Positions 21,515 through 33,971 of a stretch of DNA of 64,000 bases are shown piece by piece. Under the pieces are notes generated by a model. The model was not told the origin of the DNA, did not search any database, and saw only the letters and a program-made list of their open reading frames with translations. The DNA is taken from assembly GCF_016808335.1 (NCBI RefSeq), contig NC_053143.1, forward strand, positions 1,025,398 to 1,089,397, read 5' to 3'. Within the stretch, counting starts at the first letter, position 1; each line of letters starts with the position of its first letter. This DNA is from Panicum virgatum (taxonomy: Eukaryota > Streptophyta > Magnoliopsida > Poales > Poaceae). A program made the position numbers and the translations under genes.

Positions 21515-21987
21515 GTCCGGTTAATTTACACCATCCAACTATTATAAAAGTTCAATTTTCAACTTTCAAACCGAACAACAGAGGTCGTCATCTGACTGTA
21601 AATTCTTGATTTTGAAAGTGATTTTCCATTTTGTGAGAAATAAAATATTCAAATTTAAAATAAAAAATTTATAAGTAATTCATTTTAAATAAAAAAGAAA
21701 TAAAATGGGTATCAAAAGTTTTATGAAAATATAACCAATAGATAGTTACTGTTTTAGAAAATTTTTGAAAATCGTTTCGTATATTTTTATTTAAAATGAA
21801 TTGCTAATAAATTTTATATCTTAAATTCGAATATTTTTAATTCTCACAAAATAGAAAACCACCTTCGAAAATACTTGAAAGGCCAATTTTGTCCGATTTT
21901 TAACAGTTGGATGGTATTTCTTATCTGGTTTTGTAGTAAAAGGTTGAAAATCAGACTTTTGTGATAGTTCAAGAGTGTAAATGAGAC
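21515..21987. mobile_element. AT-rich foldback element (long imperfect inverted repeat)
   Basis: The left end GTCCGGTTAATTTACACC ... TTCAATTTTCAAC matches the reverse complement of the right end (GTTGAAAATCAG ... GTGTAAATGAGAC). Inner arms such as TTCATTTTAAATAAAAA and TTTTTATTTAAAATGAA also pair. The size and structure fit a foldback MITE. The target duplication is not resolved. Confidence 0.65.
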
Positions 21988-22187
21988 GTTTTCTAAAAAA
22001 GTTATATTCCATGACATATACTCCGTTGAGTATTATTGTTTTGCACTATTTCTTAAAACTATAATGTACAGGGTGATAAGTAAATTACTCCTATTATATC
22101 TTAACAAACCATACCGGCTTGACTACCTTTTTGGCATCCACACACACTAAGTACCAAAAAAAGAAAAAGAAAAACAGATTGCTCAAA

Positions 22188-25100
22188 TTAAAACATGACG
22201 TGCTGGTGACGCTTGTCGTCTTTGCTCCGGATCCTGCCACGCGTCGACGAGGAAGAGGAGGAGGTGGTGGTGGGCGCCCGGAAGCCGATGTTCTCGACGG
22301 CGCCGACGGTGTTGAAGAAGAGGCGGCGGTTGAGCTCCTCCACCAGCGTCCGGTGCAGCAGCTGGCTCCGTATGTCCACCATCGACCTGTTCCGCGTCAT
22401 CCTCCTCCCCCTCCCGTGCCGGTCGTCGTCCTCCCGCCGCCGCGGCCGGCCGGCGTGCGGCGACATGCTGCACTGCCGCTGCTGCTGCCGAGTCTCTCCT
22501 GGGCCGAATCTGGTGTTCTTGGGCTGGGCCTTTGAGGCCGTATCTCCGATGACTTGATGTGGTGACTGGGCCTCTTCTTCATTCCCTGAGGCGTAGTGCA
22601 GAGCAGAGTACTTACCAGAGTGCATGGAGCTCATGTCATCATCATCGTCGCTTAAAGAAGCCATGTATCCATAATCTACACCAACAAAGTTTTTGAACAA
22701 AAAAAAAAAAGAAGCACGCGTGTCAAGGCTCGATGGTAGGTACAGTGCTAGATCTCCCCGTACGTGAAGATATACTAGCCTAGGAGGATATGCATGCATG
22801 ATGGCTGCCTGCAACGTGAAGATATACTCTGTCTAGCAAGATTGCAGAGAATGCAGGACAAGTGCAAAAGTCAGCAGCAGGTAGCGTGCAAAGTCCAAAA
22901 CAAAAGGCATTGGCGACGCCTACGTGCAGTGTGCCCACCTAGATAGAGTGCCAAATAAGTACTACTAGTATGCATCTCGTTCAAAGCCTAGATGACGCAT
23001 GGCTACTGCAGTAGCGTGCTTGCAAAACAAAACAAAACAGCAATCTTGTGGATAACGAGCCAGAGCCACCATAGTCAACATTTCCAAGTCCAAAGTGTCA
23101 TATCTAATACACGTAAGCATCCACGTAGGTACAAAAATGAGTTAGTTGGGCCAAGATGCCCTGGCTTGCTAGGTTCCCTATATTTATGACACGTGCATTT
23201 CATGAGCTTTGTTACAATGATTGTAAAGTAACAATGGATACTTTTTTCTTGAATTTTTCTCTAGCCGTTGATCAATGGAAAGTATTTACAAAAACTAAAT
23301 TAAATTAGTATTTGGTCCCATATTTTTGTACCACCAGGTACTTTAGCCGAGGTACTTTAAGTTACTTGCTACCTTGATCACCGTGCGATTCTGTTATATG
23401 AACGACTCTTATTTTTTTCAATCATTGTAAAAATTCTTGCATTTCATATGTATGTTTGGACGAAATCAAATTAAACTTTGGTTCGAAAGCAATCAAAAGC
23501 ATGCATACAAATCACTAATCTATGTCACAAGTTAACACTAAGAAGAAGAAGAAGAAGTGAAGTGCTCAATCGCAATTAAAAGATAACGTTGTTACCTTTG
23601 GACCAGGCGCTGCCTTGTGGGCCAGAGAAGCCTCCGGGTCCCGCTCCACAGACAGAGCCTTGGGAGGAGGTGGGGGAAGAGGAGAGGTAGTAGAACGGAG
23701 GAGGGCGCTCCACGTTTTCGTCGTCATCATCCTGTGCCGCGTACACAGTGTACTCGTGCTGCTGCTTTCGCCCGGGAAGCAACCTCTCGATCTCCTGGTC
23801 GATCATGGCGGCGATCTCCGATGGGTCCCGGTCCCTGATCTCCAACTCCTTCACCATCTCCTCCGCCACCTCCGTCGCCGTGTCGCTCACCATGTCGAAC
23901 GGGAAGTAGATGTTCCGAACATCGTTCCCTGCACAACATGTGCATGCGTGTATCAGGTACGTACGTATCAGCAGTCAATCGATCAACTGATGATGCAATG
24001 CAAGATCTGATGAAGAACAATTGATGAGCGTACCCGTCTCGTCGGCGATCTGGACTTTGAGGAAGATGGTGTCCTCCTCGGCGTTCAGCTTGCCGGTGAT
24101 GGTCATGTCACTAGTCCTGCTGGCCACTGGAGGATCTGCGGCATCCTCACCCCCCACATGATCATCACCCATTGTTGACGAGACATCATCGGAACTACTG
24201 ATGCTGCCGGTCGAACAAGGAGCAGCAGCAGGCGGCAATGATATTGTTGGCTGTGGCATCACGTCGGTGGCATGATGCTGATAATGATCGTCGAGTTGGA
24301 GGAAAGAGTCGAGCAGCAGCTCCGCCGCGGACGGCCTCTTGGACGCGGCGACAAGGCACCTGCCGATGAACCGCCGGGCCTCGGCGTCCTCCACCCGGTA
24401 GAAGGCGTCGGGCAGCTTGCCGGCGGTGACCTTCTTGTAGATCTGCGCGGGGGTTGGAGCACTCGCTGTAGGGGTACTCGAGGGTGAGCATCTCCAGCAC
24501 GCACATCCCCAACGAGTACACGTCCACCAGCTCGTCGTACTCCTCGTCGTACATCTCGGGGGCCATGAACTCGGGCGTGCCGATCACGCTGTGCGCCGCG
24601 CCGCCGGCCTCCCGGAGCACGGCGGCGAGGCCCAGGTCGCCGATCTTGACGCGGCCCTCGTGCCCGTTGATGAAGATGTTGTCGCACTTGAGGTCGCGGT
24701 GGATGACCGGCGGGTCGAGGCCGTGGAGGTAGGCGAGGCCCCGCAGGATCTGGCGCGCCCAGGAGCGGACGGCGCGGAGGCTGACGCGCGGGTAGCGGCG
24801 GCGGTAGGAGCGGAGCGTGCCGGAGGAGAAGAGCTCGGTGATGAAGTTGAAGGTGCGGCGGGGCAGGTCCACCCACGAGGCGTGGAAGCCGATGATGGCG
24901 TCGTGACAGAGCCTGCTCAGCAGCTGCACCTCCGAGTACATGCGCTGCACCGCGTCGGGGGTCCGGAGCACGTCGCTGAGGCTGGCCTGGTTCCACGCCA
25001 CCTCCACGCCAAGCTCCTCGTCGAAGCCCCGGTACACCGACTTCATGGCGCCCTTGCCCAGAAGCTCGTCGAACTAATTATTATGCCTTCAGATTAGCAA

Positions 25101-26521
25101 TCTCATAATAAATAATTTTCAAATTATATATACTACTCCTTATTTATTACTATGTGTTATCTTACAAATATTACAGTTAACTACTCCCTGCAGTTGGATT
25201 GAAATCATATATACTGAGTTACTGACAGGCTGAAGAAAAGTGACCAGCAGAAAAGATTAGGCACCATATCTATTGGATATGACTTGGCAACAGCGTATCC
25301 CTTTTGAAGCTTTCAGAGCATCTTATTATTGGCATATTGACAGATGGACACCAAATCCAGCTTGGGAAAGTTCAAATACCAATCAAACACCATCTCTGAC
25401 TATTGGAAAAAGCCAGCACTCTTTCTGACGATTATTGGACCACAAATCACAATCAAACTCTCTGACCATCTCAGATTAATCATCCACTAGTTGACCATTT
25501 ATAGAATTATTGTGGTATTATTATCTTTCTGTACAGCAACTGATTAATTTAGTACTATTATTTGACCCTGATCTAATCTTGATGTGCTTAACAATATTAT
25601 ATATGAATGTCTTGATGGTTCCACCTTTCATGTTGCAAATTAAACTTACAGTAAACACGTTACATGACCATGCAGTGATCGATATGGGTATCATTGGCAA
25701 CTAACTACAAGCATTGGCATGGTGCTCCTGTACATTCTTTATTATTAGTATTGTATTACACAAAAAGGATGTTAAATAGCCAAGAAAAATCAGTAGAAGT
25801 ATGTGTTATTTCTGGGAGAGGAGGAAAAACAAACCGGCCTTGCTGATGTGTGTGTTATCAACGAACGAACTGTATGGAAAGAAGACAAGATTTGCAAAAG
25901 GCAAATGGAAATGGGATGGAAAGGAAAGGAAAAGGGCGCAATAATTGTGTCCTGTTCTACAGGTAGCTCCGATGTGCACATCACAATATGGAATCTATCC
26001 TTAAATAACATGATGATTAAGAAAAACCCTATAGTAGTAGCTTAAACTAATGACCGAAGGTTTGCTGTCAGCATGTGATGGAAGTACGTATACCATCTCT
26101 ACTAGCACAAGTAATCAGAAACCAATATTGGAGGTATCTGGGACAGCGATTGGAAAGGAGGGCAATTCGCGGGGAACTTCTCTTCTTCTAATCATGCATC
26201 AATTCTTGATAACTATATATCTTACTGTAATGCCAGGTTGTTCATTCTAAATCAAAGCATAACTGTGTAGCACGACATGTATACGTGATACTACAGAGAT
26301 CCTACAAATGAAGTGAGCAATAAATTTATTAAGAACTTGTCTTGTTTGCCACTAGAAATTAAATGAAGAGGAGCAGAAATCAGGAATGGCATATATGTGC
26401 AGCAGCAGCAGTACATACGTACCCGGCCATAGCGACCCGTGGGATCGGTCTCGACGTATCCGTTGGTGTTGTCCCCCACCACCGCTGGCCGCCGGCTGCC
26501 GCACCGCCGTGGCCCGGACAT
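22188..26521 (-). CDS. WNK (With-No-Lysine) protein kinase, four exons, one frameshift
   Basis: Plant WNK kinases phosphorylate targets in osmotic, flowering and ABA responses. Exons are 26521-26423 ([10 protein letters not shown] ... [12 protein letters not shown]), 25073-24034, 23928-23596 and 22675-22188. All junctions are GT-AG and phase-consistent. Hallmarks are the glycine loop with its own Lys ([12 protein letters not shown]), no Lys in the usual place (VEVAWNQ), [12 protein letters not shown] instead of DFG, and GTPEFMAPE. After the kinase comes the regulatory segment [26 protein letters not shown], then a polar tail. Exon 2 has one extra base in a five-G run (24449-24453, plus strand), just after YPYSECSNP. 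This shifts the frame, and without it the spliced frame would be 652 codons. It may be a sequence error or a real null allele. Confidence 0.85.
24449..24453 (-). other. Frameshift site in the WNK kinase exon
   Basis: Five G (five C on the coding strand) where four would give the family sequence [10 protein letters not shown]. The upstream kinase frame and downstream frame ([13 protein letters not shown]) are both well conserved. Confidence 0.75.
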
Positions 26522-26618
26522 GCTCGAGCTCGATCGGTTGCAGGAAACACAAGAGACAAGTTGCTGTGCCGAACAGGCTACTACTGTAATTAAGTAGGAG
26601 ATGACTTGGTGCTGTGTG

Positions 26619-26810
26619 CTAGATGGTGGGCTTGGCGAAGTTGTGGATGTCGTAGGTGAAGAAGACGCGGAAGAGGAGCCAGCTGAGGCTGGAGCAGTCG
26701 ACGACGGCGATCCACGGCGCCATGGACGGCCAGGAGGAGGAGGAAGAAGAAGAGACCCCCGCGTGCGCGTGGTGCGCGGCGCCGAGGAGGCAGCAGGGCC
26801 GTGCACTCAT
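26619..26810 (-). CDS. Upstream ORF (63 aa) in the WNK 5' leader
   Basis: An ATG at 26810 opens a frame that stops at 26619, about 100 bases before the WNK ATG at 26521. An inner ATG at 26723 starts [20 protein letters not shown]. No family is recognised. If the leader is transcribed through here, it could reduce kinase translation. It may be a chance frame. Confidence 0.25.
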   Translation of the reverse strand: MSARPCCLLGAAHHAHAGVSSSSSSSWPSMAPWIAVVDCSSLSWLLFRVFFTYDIHNFAKPTI

Positions 26811-26999
26811 CTGACGCCGCTTATATGTGGCAGCGAACGACACGCACACCACCACAAGGTCGTGGATTGATTGAGTGATGGAACAGGATGCCTCCCTCTC
26901 CCTCCAAACTGAAGTGCAGCTTTGCGAATTAAGTGCAACCTCCTCTCGATGGGTGGGATCGATCACCTCAGTTTGTCGCGCATGCGCCTGCAGCACCAA

Positions 27000-29049
27000 T
27001 TACAGACGCTGTCGTGTGCCCCTGCTGATTGCGAGCTCTGACAAGACGACGCGACACTTGATGGGTATGCAGAGGACGGACGCGCGAAGCAGAGGAATAA
27101 ACGATGGATGCAAAATTACTGGTGCAGAGAATAAGTCCCCAAAAAATCGACCTCTCACCTTCCCTTGTTATCACCTGGCCTGGAAAAGGGCAAAGCTACT
27201 AGACTGATGAGAGAGATGTGGTGGGAGGACTATGTGTAGAAAGAAACCAACCAAACTGGCTCGCTGGCAGAGATCAGAGGGATTTTTGTTTCTCTCGTCG
27301 CAGCTGAGAGAGCAGATGAAGCTGAGAGAGCAGATGAGATTTTTGCTCATTCATTTGCAGCTACAAGGAGAATCTGAACTTGAAGAATCTATGCCTCGGA
27401 AGCATCTTCTCTCTGCGGTGGATCCTCTTCTGCAATAATCTGCAGGAATTTGTGTGGAAAATAGCACAAGATTAGCGATTTGGAAAACAGAGTAGCGAGA
27501 GCTGCAGCGATTTGGATGTTCTTGTGCAGACTGTCTGCTTTGCTTTCAGGGATGATGATGCTGGTGCTTCAGAGTTGAAATATGTAGGGGAAGGTAGGAG
27601 ACCTTAATTGGTTATCTGGGAAGACAGACGAACCCATCCAGCAAACAAAATGCCTATGTCGCATTCTGAAAATATAAAATGCAAGTGCCTTTTTCAATAC
27701 TGTGTGCACATGATCCATAGTTGACTTTGCTTGTTTCTGTACGAAGCTGTGGTATATTCTCTCTACACTTTATTTGATGTTTGACAAAGAAAAGAAAAAT
27801 ATTTTTTTAAAACAAACAAAATTAGCAAAAAAAAAATTATCGTGACATCAATAAAAGCTCAATGAGTCATGCCTGTCCTTGGATGCAAATACTGATAATG
27901 AATGTTATTCCAATGATGAATAAAGTTTAAGCTCCTGATTCAGTCCGATGTACAGGTAACTTTTTTTTCATTTTGTTCATGTACTACCATTTAGCAATAT
28001 TAATGTACCTCCAATTTATTGTGGTGCTAATTATTCTTGCTGAAAATCATGGCATATATTCAGGAAAGTGACTAATTTCCCTCCGTTCTCTTTCAGGGTT
28101 CAAGATTCCTCATGAGTCATTTTCAGGCCCCTTATGGGGTAGTACTAAGCCAGTACAGCCGCCGCCACCACCGGCTCAAACCTGAAGATGGTTCTCCTTT
28201 GATCGTGGCCCAATCAACTAGTTGTTAGCAATGAACAATCATCTTCAGATGGAGTACGTGTAACGTTATATGGCAGGCCACATATTTCTTCAACCAAAAC
28301 AATCCAAGCCCTGCGTACGCAACAAAGGACATGACCTTTTTTTTTGCAGTATGTCATGATCATGTATACACACTAGCTGCTCCTAATAATATATATGATG
28401 GTACTAGCATCTGTACTGTCCCCTCTATCTAAATACATTATTTTGCTAAATTATGTGTGCTGTGTTCATTATTATGTGCTTATGTGGCAGACACAATAGG
28501 CAAAACTTTTGAGCTGCCGTGTCTCTTTGACAAAAGTTCAATTGGTTAGCTGAAAAAATGAATTTGGACCCCAGTATGTGTAGGACTAATAGCTGCCGCC
28601 ACTAGCAGTGCCCAACAAAAAACATGTCTCTCAATAATTCAGAAAGATCCAACCTAAAGATCAAAAGTATTATCCACTAGAGGAGAATGCTGTGTCAGAT
28701 ATAGCGCAAAGTCAACACTGCAATAGAAATGATTTATTATGCTATGATGAGAAAAAATGACCCCTAAAGAAAGATGCACCACAAATCTCCCTAGATTCTT
28801 CTTAAAAGAAAAAGAGAGTCTTGCTTAACATAACTTGTGAGCCAAGTGCTCATTTAAAACCCTCGCAAAAAAAAGGTGCTCACTTACAACGATCAACTTT
28901 CAAAAAAAAAAAACATTGAAGTGGCAAAACTGACCATTTGACCCTTTTCCCTAAATGGAACAGGATTTAACTATATGTACTATCGAGAAGGTAATATAGG
29001 ACAGAACTTGAGCAAATGTACATGCCTCGATTGTGTTTCTTTCTTTTTA
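27000..29049. other. Intergenic region, no supported gene
   Basis: Mostly AT-rich. Near 28098 a pyrimidine tract and CAG precede a short exon-like frame (GFKIPHESFSGPLWGSTKPV then a Pro run and stop at about 28185) that could be the last exon of a lost gene. I do not recognise it. Nothing else can be supported. Confidence 0.4.
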
Positions 29050-29297
29050 CTCTCTCCGTCCCAGGATACAAGGCGCACGCATAATTCAAAATTCAAACTT
29101 TAAAAACTTTAATCTACGATTAATCTTGTATAATAAAATTTTTGTCTTATAAGAATCATATCATTGTATTCATATTTAAAAGTTGTTTCATATAACTATT
29201 ATTTTGTTGCTATAAACATTATATTATAAGAAATATTAATAGTCAAATATTATTATTGAAGACCGTGCCAAATTTGACCACGCCTTAAAGGAGGTAG
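29050..29297. mobile_element. Stowaway-type MITE (248 bp)
   Basis: Starts CTCTCTCCGTCCCAGGATAC and ends with the complementary CGCCTTAAAGGAGGTAG form. TA dinucleotides flank both ends, as for Tc1/mariner targets. Confidence 0.75.
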
Positions 29298-29489
29298 TAC
29301 TTGAGAATGTAAAATAAATGAGCAAGCGTGCAGAAGCTGGTCTACATCTTCTTAGTCTGCCCCTACAGCTCATGAGGGACCAACCAAGCTAACCTAATCC
29401 TAACTTTTCTAAACATTGAATGCAATAATTGATGTAAAATCTGTACAGCGTATAATGGACCTACGGCCCATCAGCCCACCGGCAAGCCC

Positions 29490-31053
29490 ATGCAATCGTC
29501 GGCGCCTGCCCACTCGTATGCTCCGGCCACCGTCCTCCGTCTCCTTCGCCGCCTCCCCCGCCGGAGTTCCGCCGCTGCCGCTGCCTGCCACCAACTTCAC
29601 GCTCTCCTCGCCAAGCTCGGCCTCCTCGTCCACCCCACCTTCCTCCCCGCTCTCCTTTCTCACCTCCCGGCTACCTCCCGTTCGTCCCTGTCCCTCCTCC
29701 TCGCCGCGCCTGCCAACGTCCTCACGCCATCCCTCTTCTGTCCTGCAATCGCCGCCTTCTCCTCCTCTCCCGTCCCGCTCGCTCCTTCTCTTCAACCACG
29801 TCTCCTCCCTCTCCCTGCCCACCCCGCTCCCCGCCTTCCCCGCTCTCCTCAGGTCCTGCGCGCGCGCTTTCATGCTCAGCTCCGGCTCCAGAGCTGCTGC
29901 GGTGTTCGCTGCAAAGGGCGCCGAGCTGCATTGCCGCGCACTCAAGTTGGGATACATTGAGGATCGGTACGTCCAAAACGCGTTCGTGTCAATGTACGGC
30001 AAATTCCGTCTCCTCGGGGATGCAAGGAAGGTGTTCGATGAGATGCCTGTGAAGAATGCCGTCTCCTGGAACGCACTTGCCGGCGCTCATGGCGTCACCG
30101 GGGACTTGCAGGGCGCGGCGCGTGTCTCTCTGGCGACGCCAACAAGGAACATCTCGTGGTGGAACACCGAGATCATGAAAAATGTGAGGCTTGGGGATAT
30201 CGCTCAGGCTGCAAGGATTTTCAGGGAGATGCCTGAGAGGGATGCTGTGTCCTGGAACTCCATGATTGGGGGCTATGCAAAGCTCCGGATGTATGACCGG
30301 GCATTAGATGTTTTCCGAGAGATGCAGGAGAATGGTGTGGAACCAACAGAGCTGACGGTTGTGTCAGTGCTTGGGGCTTGTGCAGAGATGGGAGAGCTAG
30401 AGCTAGGGAGGCAAATCCACAATTTCCTTGAGAGTAAGGGCATTGCAGCCGATGGATATGTTGGCAATGCACTCATCGATATGTATGCGAAATGTGGTGA
30501 CTTGTAGCTTGCCTGACAGGTCTTCGACAGCATGTCAATCAGGGATCTTACATGCTGGAACGCGATGATTGTTGGGTTGTCAGTCCATGGCCAATCGCTG
30601 GATGCCCTGAGGCTGTTTGATTCTATGAAGGTTGAGCCTGACCATATCACCTTTGTTGGTGTTCTGACTGCTTGCAGCCGTAGTGGCCTGGTGTACGAAG
30701 ACTATAAAATTGTGCCCGGTGTGAAACATTATGGCTGTATGATAGATATGCTCTGCCGCCATGGAAAAGTGCATGAAGCTTATCAAATGATCAAGGATAT
30801 GCCGATCAAGGCGAATTCCGTGCTTTGGAAGATGGTCATGGCTGCATGCAGAGTGCACGGGCAGTCTGACCTTGGTAGCAAAGCTTTTTGCGAGCTGCGG
30901 CAGTTGGTGCCAATCGATGATGGGGATGCTATCACAGTGTCAAATGTTTATGCAGAAGCAGAGCGATGGGATGATGTTGAACATCTGAGAAGGAAGGTGA
31001 TAGGATGCAATGTGTCAAAGCATGCTGCATGGAGTCAAGTTCATGTAAGATAG
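29490..31053 (+). pseudogene. PLS/E-class pentatricopeptide repeat (PPR) protein, broken
   Basis: PPR proteins bind organellar RNA. The start at 29490 gives [20 protein letters not shown], but the frame shifts by about 29740-29790 into that holding [20 protein letters not shown]. Typical repeats follow: [59 protein letters not shown], and [13 protein letters not shown]. Two nonsense codons then come close together (TAG 30505-30507 and TGA 30514-30516) where the family has E-LA-R. After these, QVFDSMSIRDLTCWNAMI and the E-motif region (HYGCMIDMLCRHGKVHEAY) are intact. A short in-frame deletion precedes DYKIVPGVKHYG. With a frameshift and two stops it is very unlikely to work. Confidence 0.85.
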
Positions 31054-31502
31054 CCAGCCAAATTTATTAATAACTGTTGCGCAAACTGCACGGTGTTGTG
31101 ATCAGATTCAATATAATTGCAGGAGCCTCTTGCATTGGGTTTTGTTGCCGGAAGATTGTAGCTCATCAATTTGTACTGCTACTAGTAAAATGGTAAGAAT
31201 GGGGCATCTGAATTAATGCTTGACTTCATTCCACCAACGCTCGTCATCAAACAATAGATGGGTGGGCACTAGTACGTACTAGTAGTGTACGCAAAAGATG
31301 GAAAATAATGGAGCGAAAGTAACATGGGTCTTGGAAGCATGTGTAGAATGGTATGTTCTGAAAACAAACTCAGAAAGCTGTGATGATACGTACTGGTATC
31401 TTCGTTGTTGATGCATCCAATCCGTGTGTATCTTCTTGCATCGATGTGTCTGGCAGGATGCAGATGCGTAGGTACGTGTTTCTCCTCTCACTCCCAACTC
31501 CC

Positions 31503-31517
31503 TATATATATAAACCC
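31503..31517 (+). promoter_or_regulatory. Putative TATA box of nsLTP gene 1
   Basis: CTATATATATAAACC about 95 bases upstream of the ATG at 31608, at the distance expected for a plant leader of 60-70 nt. Confidence 0.55.
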
Positions 31518-31607
31518 TCACTCGCAGTCGCAGCACCCCACCACCATTACTGAAAACCACTCCAGCGATCGACTGATCGAGTTGCAGGCAGGCAGTTGCA
31601 AATATAT

Positions 31608-32056
31608 ATGGCTCGCCCTGCAGTAGTAGGCCAGCAGCTGGTGGCGCTGCTGCTGCTGCTGCTGATGGCGGCGCCGTCGGTGACCAACGCCGGCGTGACG
31701 TGCGGGCAGGTGCTGAATTACTTGACCCCGTGCATCAGCTACGCCATGGGGCGGGGCAGCGAGCCCCCGGCGGCCTGCTGCTCCGGCGTGAGCAACCTGA
31801 ACGCGGCCGCCAACAACACCGCCGACCGGCAGGCCACCTGCAAGTGCCTGAAGCAGATCACCAGCACCATGCCGGCGCTCAAGCCCGACATCGTCGCCGG
31901 CATCCCCAGCAAGTGCGGCGTCGACATCCCATACCCAATCGCACGCTCAACAGACTGCTCCAAGTAACTATACTACTATATATTATATATAATCATTTTT
32001 ATCAGTTACCCCCATGCATCCTTGACGATCGATTGGACATTTGCAGGGTGCAGTAA
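31608..32056 (+). CDS. Type-1 non-specific lipid-transfer protein
   Basis: A secreted carrier of acyl lipids, linked to cuticle and defence. Exons are 31608-31963 and 32047-32056, with GT-AG borders. The last exon adds only K-V-Q, a usual place for an nsLTP intron. The product is 121 residues. A signal peptide (to about TNA) is followed by the eight-Cys motif C-C-CC-CXC-C-C: TCGQ, PCIS, ACCS, CKCL, KCGV, DCS. The pattern [13 protein letters not shown] and [14 protein letters not shown] is diagnostic. I chose the ATG at 31608 (MARPAV) over an in-frame ATG four codons earlier. An AATAAA-like signal lies near 32095. It is first of four nsLTP copies in the window. Confidence 0.93.
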
Positions 32057-32664
32057 TTAATTAAGAAGCAGAAAGTAAGGAGCATGGAGCTAGCAAAATA
32101 AAGATCAATCCATCATCGACCTGTGTGTTTGTACATGGTCGATATCTTTGCCTCATCTTACCTACCTGCAGCTACTTGCTGTTGCTATTTGTATGTATAT
32201 ATCGTGAGGGTTACTAATAACAGACCCGATATATGCTATATATAGCATGCAAAGACCATGTACTTCAAACATACCAGCAATCAACCACAGGTCTTCTGAG
32301 CAGCAACATATATACATGATTGTTTAAACAACAACAAAAAAAAACTGTTACATGATTGACATGAACGTAAGCGAAGCTATTTTGTTCCTGAATTAGTTTT
32401 GATGGCCTAGTTTAATTTCTTGTCAATGAAGGCCCAATAGTAGAAAAGTTTAATTTCTTGTCAATGAAGGCCCAATAGTAGAAAGCTCGAGGTAAGCAAC
32501 AACACAGCAAATAAAACCGACCAATCGGAAGCCCATAACTCATCACGTGGTAAGACCAGCCCACCATGGAAAACAGCCCAATTGATGCCTCTTGATTTTT
32601 TCTTAAAAAATTGACGCCTCTTGCATAACTAGAGGCAGTTGAGTTGTGTGTAAATAGTGGTCAG

Positions 32665-33602
32665 GCTGGGCGTTTGGTTCTAACCGAACCGATCGGTTCG
32701 GTTTCTCGATTCTTTTGAAAATTTGGTTCCAAAAAAATAGGAACTGATCGGTTCTTTTTAGATATAGGAACCGATAAATTTCGATTTCGGTTCTTTCGGT
32801 TCGGCTCCGATTCTAACCGAAAGAAGAGTGTTCACAGAATAAAAAATTGGATCTCGGGCAGAGGGAGCCGCTGGCCGCCGCGGGCTCGCGGCGCCGGCGA
32901 GCCACGCACGCGCGGGGCCGCGCACCTGCTGGGGCCTAGGATGGCCGCCGCAGCCGTGCAAGCGCGAATCCGCATGCTCCGAGAAAAGGAGGTCGACAGA
33001 GGAGATGGCGCCGTTGGCGTTGGGATCTTGGGAGAGGAGGTGGGATCCGCGAGACCTACTACCACGAGCTCCTCCGGGGGCGGCGTGCTGGGGCGGCGGC
33101 GGGGTGGATGGGCTGGCGGCGGGGGCGTTGGCGTCGGCAGCGGCCAGCGGGGTGGATGGGCTGGCAGCCAGCCATACGGTCATGTGGGACAGCGGGAGGC
33201 GCTGGGTCGGCGGCGGGCGCCGGGGGCGGGGTCGGCGGCGGCCAGGGGCGCCGTGGGCGGGGTCGGCGCCTCGGCGGCGGCCAGGGGCGCCGTGGGAGGG
33301 GGTGGGGGGCGGCGGCCAAGGGCTGCGGCGGCGTGGGGACTGGGGTGGGGGTGGGCTGCGTGGGGAGGAAGGGTTGGCTCGAATGGGTCGGTCATCTATT
33401 GGGCTCAATCACTTAATGGGCTGGAATGTATTAATTCGGTTCTTTTTTCGGTTAATCGACTTAAGAACCGAACCGAAGCGAGAACTTCGGTTCCTGAGAA
33501 CCAAGAACCGAAATGGAACTGAAATTTTCGGTTTCGGTTCGATTCGGCTTCGGTTCTCGGTTTTTTCGGTTTGGTCCTCGGTTTTCGATTTTTCGTGCCC
33601 AG
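32665..33602. mobile_element. hAT-like non-autonomous element with GC-rich core
   Basis: The ends resemble each other in inverted orientation: CTGGGCGTTTGGTTC at left and CGTGCCCAG at right. Both subterminal regions are packed with ACCGAA/TTCGGT repeats. The core (about 32850-33400) is very GC-rich with duplicated GCC/GGC segments and long chance frames on both strands but no recognised protein. The target duplication is not clear, so the class is tentative. Confidence 0.45.
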
Positions 33603-33971
33603 GGCGAAATAGTGGGCAGCTGAGTTGTGCCGTAACGGCTCTACCGCCGCAGTAAAATCGAAGCAGTTGCATTTATTTGATTATTGCAGTTGGTCATCTA
33701 GCTAGCTGCTATATATGTCTGGCAACTACCTCACCAAATTTTGCTGGCTATATATATCATCAAGATGTGAACGCGTACATGTTTCACATTCAATGCAAAA
33801 TTAAATAAAGCTATAATTGGTTGCTTTTGCTCAAGAAATTGCAACGATCTCTGGAAGTATGTACGACAAAGAAGGGAGCTAATTATTGCGAGTCGATTAC
33901 CACCGCAGTAAGTATATACTTTTGTATCGAATATAAAAGTGAAATATCGATAGAGTAATTATTAGTAAACT

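Noticed and set aside
24259..24996. Long alternative minus-strand frame over the WNK kinase exon
   Set aside because: Arg/Pro/Ala/His-rich shadow of the kinase frame.
32832..33655. Long Gly/Arg/Pro-rich frames inside the hAT-like element
   Set aside because: Open on both strands in several frames with duplicated GC-rich segments; typical of compositional artefact.
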